From contig NZ_LT634361.1 in assembly GCF_900119795.1 (NCBI RefSeq), forward strand, positions 2,837,001-2,901,000: a DNA stretch of 64,000 bases. Direction: 5' to 3'. A program made the position numbers and the translations under genes. Source of the stretch: Tenacibaculum maritimum NCIMB 2154 (GTDB lineage: Bacteria > Bacteroidota > Bacteroidia > Flavobacteriales > Flavobacteriaceae). Positions 44,530-51,675 of this stretch are shown here, piece after piece (the stretch's first letter is position 1; every line of letters begins with the position of its first letter). The notes beneath the pieces were generated by a model. That model ran no database searches and was not told the origin of the DNA. It saw only the letters and a program-made list of their open reading frames with translations.

Positions 44530-44670
44530 CTTCTTAACTTTTTAAACAATCACTGACTATGTTTTACAATAGAACTCCGTTACTTATTTAAAAGCTATAA
44601 TCGTACCATTTTCCTAGAACTGTTCTTTTGACAGGTTTTTATATAAATAATTAAAAGGGTAAATTATGAA

Positions 44671-45078
44671 CTAAAGCTCTTCTTCATTCAATTTTTCTAC
44701 TGCTCCTTTTAAATAAGTTGATAAGGCTTCTTGAATTTCTTTATCTTGTGAAAACAAATTCAACATACTTTCTTTTATATGCCGTTCAAATATAGGGTTC
44801 TTATAATCTAAAGCTCCTTCTTCTATCAAGTCATATATTTTTCCTGCTCCTAAAAGCATACTCCCTTTTCCTGTTAACAACCATGTCGGATTAATATCTG
44901 GAAAACGGTTTAGTATTTTATTTAATACATTACTTTTAAATGATGATTTTCTGCGTATAGCGGTTCCTACCGAATTATTCGAAACTTTGATATTCTCTTC
45001 AAAGGATCTAATATTTAGGTGTTTGTAGTAAATTATTTTTTCTACTCTTTTATAAGTTTCATCGATAAAATCATTCAT
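44671..45078 (-). CDS. CI-like HTH protein, paralog 1
   Basis: 135 residues. The N-terminal half is a lambda-CI-type helix-turn-helix (LNIRSFEENIKVSNNSVGTAI, then NRFPDINPTWLLTGKGSML, the usual end of such domains in Bacteroidota). The C-terminal tail is short, acidic and helical, with no S24 peptidase domain, so the protein cannot self-cleave like LexA or CI. It is one of three tandem paralogs, each with its own promoter and the same candidate operator. Confidence 0.75.
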   Translation of the reverse strand: MNDFIDETYKRVEKIIYYKHLNIRSFEENIKVSNNSVGTAIRRKSSFKSNVLNKILNRFPDINPTWLLTGKGSMLLGAGKIYDLIEEGALDYKNPIFERHIKESMLNLFSQDKEIQEALSTYLKGAVEKLNEEEL

Positions 45079-45147
45079 ATGAACTAATTTTTGTAAATAA
45101 TATTGGGGTTATTTTTTAATCTTGATCGGCGTATTTACGTCTTTTTT

Positions 45148-45171
45148 AAGTACAAAACACGTACAAATATA
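45148..45171 (-). promoter_or_regulatory. Promoter and candidate operator of CI-like paralog 1
   Basis: Minus-strand -7 box TATATTTG (45164-45171) directly abuts AAGTACAAAACACGTAC (45148-45164, plus strand). The same arrangement precedes all three paralogs, placing the GTAC-containing motif over the expected start site. Confidence 0.5.
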
Positions 45172-45302
45172 AATTATTTTTATTAGCTCTCTAACAAAAA
45201 TCACTACTACATCGGATAGTATTGATTAAAAGCAAGAGCGTTTTTTAATTTTAAATTAAGAATTAGGCAGTTTTATTCTAAGAAGAAGATAATCGTAGTT
45301 TT

Positions 45303-45686
45303 TTATTCCTCTTCTTGAGCTACATTTTTTTCTAAAATTACTGATAAGGCTTCTTGAATTTCCTTGTCTTCTAAAAGTAAGTTGAGCATATTTTCTTTCA
45401 TTTGCTTTTTATATTGCAGCTTTTTCTCTTCTGCCAGTTTTTCTTCGGTAAGATCTTCTAGCAACATATCTTCTTTACCTGTTAGTAACCATGTAGGGTT
45501 AATCTCAGGGAACCTGTTTAGAATTTTGTTCAACACATTACTCTTAAATGAAGACCCTTTATGTATAGCAATTCTTATCGAATTATTCGAAACTTTGATA
45601 TTTTCTTCAAAGGATTTAATATTTAGATGTTTGTAATAAATTATTTTTTCTACTCTCTTATACGTTTCATCAATAAAATCATTCAT
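45303..45686 (-). CDS. CI-like HTH protein, paralog 2
   Basis: 127 residues, nearly identical to paralog 1 through the HTH domain (first ~25 residues differ by one or two) and diverging in the tail (TEEKLAEEKKLQYKKQMKEN, ending in VAQEEE). The two units, gene plus upstream DNA, are offset by about 607 bp and come from duplication. Confidence 0.75.
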   Translation of the reverse strand: MNDFIDETYKRVEKIIYYKHLNIKSFEENIKVSNNSIRIAIHKGSSFKSNVLNKILNRFPEINPTWLLTGKEDMLLEDLTEEKLAEEKKLQYKKQMKENMLNLLLEDKEIQEALSVILEKNVAQEEE

Positions 45687-45754
45687 ATGTACTAATTTTT
45701 GTAAATAATATTGGGGTTGTTTTTAACCTTGATCGTCGCGTTTACGTCCTTTTT

Positions 45755-45778
45755 AAGTACAAAACACGTACAAATATA
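45755..45778 (-). promoter_or_regulatory. Promoter and candidate operator of CI-like paralog 2
   Basis: AAGTACAAAACACGTAC followed by CAAATATA on the plus strand, identical to the site of paralog 1. Confidence 0.5.
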
Positions 45779-45909
45779 AACTATTTTTATCAATTATCTA
45801 ACAAAAATCTCCAACACATCCAATAGCGTTGATTAAAAGCAAGAGCGTTTTTTAATTTTAAATTAAGAATTAGGTAGTTTTATTCTAAGAGGAAGATAAT
45901 CGCAGTTTT

Positions 45910-46308
45910 TTATTCCTCTTCTTGAGCTACATTTTTTTCCAAAATTGCTGATAAAGCTTCTCGAATCTCCTTGTCTTCCAAAAGTAAATTGAGCATATTC
46001 TCTTTCATTTGCTTTTCAAATATTTGCTTTTTATATTGCAACTTTCTCTCCTCTACTAGCTTTTTTTCGGTAAGCTCCTCTACCAACATTTCTTCTTTAC
46101 CTGTTAGTAACCATGTAGGATTGATTTCAGGAAACCTGTTTAGAATTTTGTTTAACACATTACTCTTAAATGAAGACCCTCTGCGTATTGCGGTTCCAAT
46201 CGAATTATTCGAAACTTGAATATTCTTTTCAAAAGCCTTAATATTCAACCCTTTATATTTTATTATCTTTTGTATTCTTTGATGGGTAGTGTCAATAAAT
46301 TTGCTCAT
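45910..46308 (-). CDS. CI-like HTH protein, paralog 3
   Basis: 132 residues. The same HTH domain has more changes near the start (MSKFIDTTHQRIQKIIKYKG). The tail matches paralog 2 closely, including the end NVAQEEE. Paralog 3 shares a divergent promoter region with the gene at 46442, as phage repressor and Cro-type genes do. Confidence 0.75.
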   Translation of the reverse strand: MSKFIDTTHQRIQKIIKYKGLNIKAFEKNIQVSNNSIGTAIRRGSSFKSNVLNKILNRFPEINPTWLLTGKEEMLVEELTEKKLVEERKLQYKKQIFEKQMKENMLNLLLEDKEIREALSAILEKNVAQEEE

Positions 46309-46334
46309 AGTAATTAACTTTTTTCTAAATTGTT

Positions 46335-46365
46335 TTTGAAAATTGTTTTATTTTTCATAATTTTG
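46335..46365 (+). promoter_or_regulatory. Divergent promoter of the 46442 gene
   Basis: TTTG at 46335-46338 and TAATTTTG at 46358-46365, 19 nt apart, 77 nt before the start codon. The operator-like motif of the opposing promoter lies downstream at 46387-46403, in the transcribed leader. Confidence 0.5.
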
Positions 46366-46386
46366 TTAGTGTATTCATACTACATC

Positions 46387-46410
46387 AAGTACAAGATACG
46401 TACAAATATA
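46387..46410 (-). promoter_or_regulatory. Promoter and candidate operator of CI-like paralog 3
   Basis: AAGTACAAGATACGTAC followed by CAAATATA on the plus strand. The outer AAGTAC and GTAC blocks are kept while the 7-nt centre differs at two positions from the other copies, as expected if the outer blocks are the contacts. Confidence 0.5.
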
Positions 46411-46441
46411 ACTTAAAAATGCTACCCTTCTAACAAAAATT

Positions 46442-46699
46442 ATGATTACGATAAAGCAACGAAAAGAATTAGACAAGATCAAACCACCTAAATACAGAGA
46501 AAAAGTTCAGGAGTATTTAACTAAAAAAGGGTTAAACTTTTCTCTTGAAACAATTCAAAAAGTATATTCTGGCAAACGAAACAACATAGCTATTACAAAA
46601 GCGATTGTAGTTATTTTCAACAATCATAAAAAGGAGAGAGAACTTATAAATGCTGAAATAAACAACATAATTAACCCTATTGACGACAGCAATACTTAG
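46442..46699 (+). CDS. Hypothetical small protein divergent from CI-like array
   Basis: 85 residues, basic and helical. The stretch around LTKKGLNFSLETIQKVYSGKRNNIAI looks like a compact helix-turn-helix, so a Cro-like role is possible. That rests on position and general appearance only. I do not recognise a family. It is transcribed away from the three CI-like genes. Confidence 0.6.
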   Translation: MITIKQRKELDKIKPPKYREKVQEYLTKKGLNFSLETIQKVYSGKRNNIAITKAIVVIFNNHKKERELINAEINNIINPIDDSNT

Positions 46700-46718
46700 T
46701 ATTTAGTTTTCTTTCCTT

Positions 46719-46760
46719 GTTAAAAGCAAGGACAGCTATATGGACTGTCCTGCTTTTAAC
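46719..46760. repeat. Long hairpin between two small genes
   Basis: GTTAAAAGCAAGGACAG pairs with CTGTCCTGCTTTTAAC: 16 bp, one bulged A, 9-nt loop. No T tract follows on either strand, so a simple terminator is less likely than an RNA structure or recombination site. It lies between the 46442 gene and the 46780 gene. Confidence 0.6.
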
Positions 46761-46779
46761 TAAAAACGTATTATCGAAT

Positions 46780-46974
46780 ATGATCAACGAAGCATTACTT
46801 GAAAGCCACGAAAAACTTTTAATCGTTGTTGAGGCCTATGTGGATGTATATGAAAACGATTTTAAAAGTACTATTTTAGCATCAGAGTTGCCTAAAATTC
46901 TTAAAAATGCTAAGCATATAAGAGATTTAGCCACTAGAAACCACTCTAGCTCAAAAGAATATTTCGAGCACTAG
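46780..46974 (+). CDS. Hypothetical small protein (64 aa)
   Basis: 64 residues from ATG 46780, acidic and helical at first (NEALLESHEKLLIVVEAYVDVYEND) with a His/Ser-rich end. An earlier in-frame start at 46717 would run through the long hairpin at 46719-46760 and is rejected. Family unknown. Confidence 0.5.
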   Translation: MINEALLESHEKLLIVVEAYVDVYENDFKSTILASELPKILKNAKHIRDLATRNHSSSKEYFEH

Positions 46975-46999
46975 CAATAACTCGCTACTCCCCTTCCTT

Positions 47000-47770
47000 T
47001 TATGCTAAAAATTCTTTAACCTCTCTATAAAAATCTATTGGGTTTTCTGCATGCAACCAATGTCCTGCATTCAAAACTGTAATTATTTTCGAATTTGAAA
47101 AATGTGCGCTTATAATAGATGACTCATTACTCGATATATATCCTGAATTTTCTCCTCTTAAGAATAATGTTTTTCCTTCAAAAACAGCAAATGAAGGTAG
47201 AGCTTCTCCTACCTCGTTATTATTTTCTATTAGAGACTTCAAATTAAAACGAAAAGCTAGCTCTCCTTTATTTTTCCAATAAACACTCTTTAACAAAAAC
47301 TGCCGCACTCCTATTTCAGGAATCAATAACGCCAGCTTAGCATCCACTTTTTTTCGTGTATTTTCTATTGAGAAATCTATAGAGTTTAATCCTTCTAAAA
47401 TATCGTGATGATGAGGTGGATACATTCTCGGAGAAATATCTGCTACAATTAATCTATCCACCAGCTCTGGGTATTTTGTAGCGAATAACATTACTGTTTT
47501 GCCTCCCATAGAATGCCCTAGTAATGACACTTTTTTAAGCTGGTAATGACTTATGTAAAAATACAAATCATCAACCATTAATTCATAATCAAACTCATCT
47601 GAATGAAAACTACGTCCATGATTTCGTTGGTCCAGCAAGTGTACTTGATAGCCCTCATCTGCAAACTTATTTGCATGACTCTTCCAATTATCTCCCATTC
47701 CGAAATAGCCATGTAAAATTAGCAATGGCGCTCCTTTTCCAATGATTTTAGAATGCAAAAGTCCTTCCAT
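47000..47770 (-). CDS. Alpha/beta hydrolase (YbfF-like esterase)
   Basis: 256 residues with the oxyanion HGYFGMGDNWK, DQRNHGRS, the nucleophile elbow GHSMGG and the catalytic His in NAGHWLHAENP. This resembles the YbfF/acyl-CoA esterase group. It follows pdxJ by one base in the same direction, so the two are co-transcribed. Confidence 0.88.
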   Translation of the reverse strand: MEGLLHSKIIGKGAPLLILHGYFGMGDNWKSHANKFADEGYQVHLLDQRNHGRSFHSDEFDYELMVDDLYFYISHYQLKKVSLLGHSMGGKTVMLFATKYPELVDRLIVADISPRMYPPHHHDILEGLNSIDFSIENTRKKVDAKLALLIPEIGVRQFLLKSVYWKNKGELAFRFNLKSLIENNNEVGEALPSFAVFEGKTLFLRGENSGYISSNESSIISAHFSNSKIITVLNAGHWLHAENPIDFYREVKEFLA

Positions 47771-47771
47771 T

Positions 47772-48488
47772 TTACGATCTTAATTTATGTAGATACATAT
47801 TGATAACATTCTCTAAACCTAAATACAATGATTCAGAAATTAATGCATGTCCTATAGACACTTCTGCTAATTTTGGGATATTTTCTTTAAAAAACTTAAT
47901 ATTCTCCAGACTCAGATCATGTCCTGCATTTATACCCAAACCTAAATCATGCGCCAAAAGAGCTGCTTCCACATATGGCTTTACAACTCCTTTATCTCCT
48001 AACTCATATTGCGTTGCATATTTTTCTGTGTACAATTCTATCCTATCAGTCCCTGTTTTTGCAGCTGCTTCTATTAGCTTTAAATCCGTATCAATAAAAA
48101 TAGAAGTTCTTATACCATTCCTTTTAAATTCAGCAACCACTTCTTGTAAGTATTGTTGGTTTTTAACAGTATCCCAACCTGCATTTGATGTCAATGCATC
48201 TATTTCATCTGGCACTAGAGTTACCTGAGTTGGTTTTATGTCTAAAACCATATCCATAAATTTCTGAATTGGATTTCCTTCAATATTGTATTCTGTAGTT
48301 ACTATTGATTTTAGATCATACGCATCTTGATAACGAATATGTCTTTCATCTGGCCTCGGATGGATTGTAATACCCTCTCCTCCAAACATTTCTACATCGG
48401 CTGCTACCTTTAATAAATTTGGCACATTTCCTCCACGAGAATTTCGTAAGGTTGCTATTTTATTAATATTTACGCTTAACTTTGTCAT
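47772..48488 (-). CDS. pdxJ: Pyridoxine 5'-phosphate synthase
   Basis: 238 residues of the PdxJ TIM barrel. It has [20 protein letters not shown] at the start, [13 protein letters not shown] with catalytic His and Arg, the glutamate-containing IELYTEKYA and [12 protein letters not shown]. It makes the B6 vitamer PNP from deoxyxylulose phosphate and aminoacetone phosphate. Confidence 0.97.
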   Translation of the reverse strand: MTKLSVNINKIATLRNSRGGNVPNLLKVAADVEMFGGEGITIHPRPDERHIRYQDAYDLKSIVTTEYNIEGNPIQKFMDMVLDIKPTQVTLVPDEIDALTSNAGWDTVKNQQYLQEVVAEFKRNGIRTSIFIDTDLKLIEAAAKTGTDRIELYTEKYATQYELGDKGVVKPYVEAALLAHDLGLGINAGHDLSLENIKFFKENIPKLAEVSIGHALISESLYLGLENVINMYLHKLRS

Positions 48489-48548
48489 TTGAATTAAAAT
48501 ATGCTACAAAAGTAACTCATTAAATCATTTTAACCTATATTCGTATCA

Positions 48549-49208
48549 ATGAATATCAACGACTACATATTAGACGAAATTAAAGCATTATCATTAAACA
48601 ATAGTGTTAAATGCGCTCAAAAATTATGTAAAAACCTACCTATTACGCATATTCCTGTTGTTGATGACGGAAAACTAATTGGGTGTCTTCCTGAAAGCGA
48701 TATTCAAACCATAGAAGACAAAAACCATAAACTCAGTGAATATACCTACCTGCTAGATATATTTCACACAAATGAAAACGCTTCTTTATTAGATTTAATC
48801 ACTCTTTTTGCAGACAATGATTGCAATTTAATTCCTGTTCTAAATAAAAACCATAATTATATTGGGTATTACGAACTAAGTGATATTTTAGACGCATTTG
48901 CTGACAGCCCTTTTTTGCACAATGAGAGTGAAACTTTAACTGTAGAAAAAAGTAAAAATGATTACTCCATGAGCGAAGTCTCTCAAATAATTGAAGCAAA
49001 CAATGGAAAATTATTAGGGCTTTACATCTCTTCTGAGTCTAGAGACTCCGTGCAAATTACTTTAAATGTAATTTCAGAAGAAATTAATGAAATTATCCAA
49101 ACATTTCGCAGGTATGATTATAACGTCATTACAAAACATGAAGACGACATTTATCTGGAAGATTTAAAAAACAGAGCTGATTATTTGAAGAAATATTTAG
49201 ATATGTAA
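48549..49208 (+). CDS. CBS-domain protein
   Basis: 219 residues with a tandem CBS pair at about 1-125 (THIPVVDDGKLIGCLPESDI, then LIPVLNKNHNYIGYYELSDIL) and an ACT-like C-terminal part (GKLLGLYISSESRDSVQITLNVIS). No catalytic domain is present, so it probably senses adenylates or another nucleotide. It starts divergently from pdxJ and is followed 13 nt later by nadK. Confidence 0.88.
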   Translation: MNINDYILDEIKALSLNNSVKCAQKLCKNLPITHIPVVDDGKLIGCLPESDIQTIEDKNHKLSEYTYLLDIFHTNENASLLDLITLFADNDCNLIPVLNKNHNYIGYYELSDILDAFADSPFLHNESETLTVEKSKNDYSMSEVSQIIEANNGKLLGLYISSESRDSVQITLNVISEEINEIIQTFRRYDYNVITKHEDDIYLEDLKNRADYLKKYLDM

Positions 49209-49221
49209 ATTATATTGTAAC

Positions 49222-50121
49222 GTGAAAAAAGTAGCCATATACGGACAAGCTTATACTATTTCTGCTGAAAAAGAAATTAAAATCTTATTAGCAATTTTAG
49301 AAACTGAAAAAATTGTAGTCTTTTTTGAAAAGGAGTACTATGATTTACTAACTAAGGAGAATGCTCTTCAAAAAAAGTATCCAACCTATGCCCACTTTGA
49401 TGACTTAAATGAGTCTTTCAACATTCTTTTTACCGTAGGGGGAGACGGCACTATACTTCGCGCCGTTACGTACATCAGAAACTTAAACATCCCCATATTA
49501 GGGATCAATACTGGTCGGCTAGGCTTCTTAGCTACTGTCCAAAAAAATCAAATTAAAGAAGCTGTTGAATGCTTAATTAACAAAAAATATACAATTCATG
49601 AGCGCGCTTTACTTCAAGTAAAAACATCTCCTGAAACCAAAGAGTTTTCTGAATTAAATTTTGCTCTAAACGAAGTTACTATCGCTCGTAAAAATACCAC
49701 CTCAATGATTGGCTTAAAAACCTTCCTAAATAACGAATACTTAACCAATTATTGGGCAGATGGATTGATTTTAGCTACCCCAACAGGATCCACAGGGTAT
49801 TCTTTAAGTTGTGGTGGTCCTGTTATCTTACCTAATTCTAAAAATTTTGTCATTACTCCAATTGCTCCACATAATTTAAATGCTAGGCCTATGGTGATTT
49901 CTGACGAAACTACTATTCAATTAGAAGTTAGCGCTAGAGAAAAAGATTTCCTTATATCTTTAGACTCTAGAATAGCAACCGTGCCACAAAACACCAAAAT
50001 TTATATACAAAAAGCCCCCTTCACTATAAAAAGTATTCTTTTAGAAAAACAATCCTTTTTAAAAACTCTAAGAAGCAAACTTCTCTGGGGAGAAGATACA
50101 CGAAATGAACCAACACTGTAA
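49222..50121 (+). CDS. nadK: NAD kinase
   Basis: 299 residues with the GGDGT motif (FTVGGDGTILRA), NTGRLGFLA, the NE-containing FALNEVTIA and the Gly-rich ATPTGSTGYSLSCGGP. It phosphorylates NAD to NADP. The start is GTG at 49222; no in-frame ATG gives a full N-terminus. Confidence 0.96.
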   Translation: MKKVAIYGQAYTISAEKEIKILLAILETEKIVVFFEKEYYDLLTKENALQKKYPTYAHFDDLNESFNILFTVGGDGTILRAVTYIRNLNIPILGINTGRLGFLATVQKNQIKEAVECLINKKYTIHERALLQVKTSPETKEFSELNFALNEVTIARKNTTSMIGLKTFLNNEYLTNYWADGLILATPTGSTGYSLSCGGPVILPNSKNFVITPIAPHNLNARPMVISDETTIQLEVSAREKDFLISLDSRIATVPQNTKIYIQKAPFTIKSILLEKQSFLKTLRSKLLWGEDTRNEPTL

Positions 50122-50199
50122 ACACGTACAATAAAAGGCCAAAATAACAGTTATTCAAAAAAGACAGATTATTAACTTTATAAAGCAAATTCATTTCCC

Positions 50200-50207
50200 T
50201 ATATTTG
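50200..50207 (+). promoter_or_regulatory. -7 box of the DUF6089-uppS-bamA group
   Basis: TATATTTG, 16 nt before the DUF6089 start codon. No clear -33 TTTG was found at the expected distance. Confidence 0.45.
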
Positions 50208-50222
50208 CACGCTATTTTTAAC

Positions 50223-50912
50223 ATGAAGAAAAACTTTTTCGCCATATTATTCACTTGTTTAACAAGTATTTTATTCTCACAAACTCATGAGATAGGTTTC
50301 TTTTTGGGCGGTTCTAACTATATTGGAGATATTGGCAAAACAAATTTTATACTTCCTAACGAAGTAGCTATGGGAGCCTTATACAAGTATAATTTAAACC
50401 CTAGAGTTGCCTTGCGAGGAACTTATTCATACCTTCCTATTTCTGGAAACGATTTAGATGCAGATAACCTATTTAGGAAGCAAATAGGAAGGCGTTTTAA
50501 AAATACTATTCACGAATTAGCTGTAGGAGTTGAATTTAACTTTTTTGAATATAATATCTCAGATCACAAGAAAATATTTACCCCATATATATTAGCAGAA
50601 ATTGCTGCCTTTAATTATAAAAGTCCAGATACTTTTAATTCAAATAACAATACTGTGTCTCTAAAAAACAACTTCTCTTATACAATTCCTTTGGGTATTG
50701 GTATAAAAGGAAGATTAACAGACAATGTTGCAATAGCTTTTGAATCTATTGCTAGATTTACTTTTATAGATGATTTAGATTATAGTACGAGTAGAATTCC
50801 TCAATTAAATTTCAAAGGAAACGGTAATGATTGGTATGTTTTTACAGGAATATCATTGGTGTACTCTTTTGGAAGGCCTCCTTGTTATAACGGTTATGGA
50901 TTAACAGAATAA
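50223..50912 (+). CDS. DUF6089-type outer membrane beta-barrel protein
   Basis: 229 residues with a signal peptide (MKKNFFAILFTCLTSILFSQ) and alternating strands typical of a small outer-membrane barrel (EIGFFLGGSNYIGDIGKTNF, then the Pro-rich end YSFGRPPCYNGYG). Proteins of this type sit beside uppS and bamA in Flavobacteriaceae. ATG 50223 is chosen because the upstream in-frame start would place the -7 box within the coding region. Confidence 0.8.
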   Translation: MKKNFFAILFTCLTSILFSQTHEIGFFLGGSNYIGDIGKTNFILPNEVAMGALYKYNLNPRVALRGTYSYLPISGNDLDADNLFRKQIGRRFKNTIHELAVGVEFNFFEYNISDHKKIFTPYILAEIAAFNYKSPDTFNSNNNTVSLKNNFSYTIPLGIGIKGRLTDNVAIAFESIARFTFIDDLDYSTSRIPQLNFKGNGNDWYVFTGISLVYSFGRPPCYNGYGLTE

Positions 50913-50919
50913 TTTTTTT

Positions 50920-51675
50920 ATGGATAAAAAACTACAACGCATTAATTCACAAAAAATACCAGACCACATCGCTATCATTATGGATGGCAATGGGCGATGG
51001 GCAAAACGTAAAGGAATGCAACGTATTTTTGGGCATAAAAATGCTTTATCGGCCATTAGAGAAAGTGCAGATGCTGCTTGTCAAATAGGAGCAAAACACT
51101 TAACTCTTTATGCTTTTTCAACAGAAAACTGGAATAGGCCAAAAATTGAAGTAGATGCGCTAATGAGTTTACTCGTAAAAACTCTAAAAAAAGAACTTCC
51201 TGATTTCCAAGAAAAAAGTATCAAAATAAATGCAATAGGAAACTTAAGTAGTTTACCTAAAAATGCTCAAAAGGTATTAACAGACGTTATTGAAGCTACA
51301 AAGCACAATACTTCTATAACCCTTACTTTTGCTTTAAGCTATGGATCACGAGAAGAAATTGTTAATGCAATCCAAAACATATCTAAAAAAGTTGTTAATA
51401 ACCAATTAGATATCAAAAAAATAGATGAAAAAATTATAAATAATCATTTATATACATTTAATTTGCCCGACGTTGATTTAATGATACGTACTAGCGGTGA
51501 ACAAAGAATTAGTAATTTTTTACTTTGGCAAATGGCTTATGCAGAACTGTACTTTACAGATACCTTATGGCCTGACTTTAGGAAAGAAGACTTCTTTGAT
51601 GCTATAATTGATTATCAGAACAGAGAACGAAGATTTGGAAAAACAAGTGAACAGATTGAAACTAGCAATGAATAA
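50920..51675 (+). CDS. uppS: Isoprenyl (undecaprenyl) diphosphate synthase
   Basis: 251 residues of a cis-prenyltransferase making the lipid carrier for cell-wall synthesis. It has HIAIIMDGNGRWAKRKG with the catalytic Asp, FSTENWNRP and DLMIRTSGEQRISNFLLWQ. Its end overlaps the bamA start by 8 nt. Confidence 0.96.
   Translation: MDKKLQRINSQKIPDHIAIIMDGNGRWAKRKGMQRIFGHKNALSAIRESADAACQIGAKHLTLYAFSTENWNRPKIEVDALMSLLVKTLKKELPDFQEKSIKINAIGNLSSLPKNAQKVLTDVIEATKHNTSITLTFALSYGSREEIVNAIQNISKKVVNNQLDIKKIDEKIINNHLYTFNLPDVDLMIRTSGEQRISNFLLWQMAYAELYFTDTLWPDFRKEDFFDAIIDYQNRERRFGKTSEQIETSNE

Noticed and set aside
46717..46779. Earlier start for the small gene ending at 46974
   Set aside because: The extension would translate one strand of the long hairpin at 46719-46760; ATG 46780 lies just after it.
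44182..46974. Prophage, suggested by the holin-named protein and CI-like genes
   Set aside because: No capsid, tail, terminase or integrase genes; the holin-family protein is a common chromosomal membrane protein.
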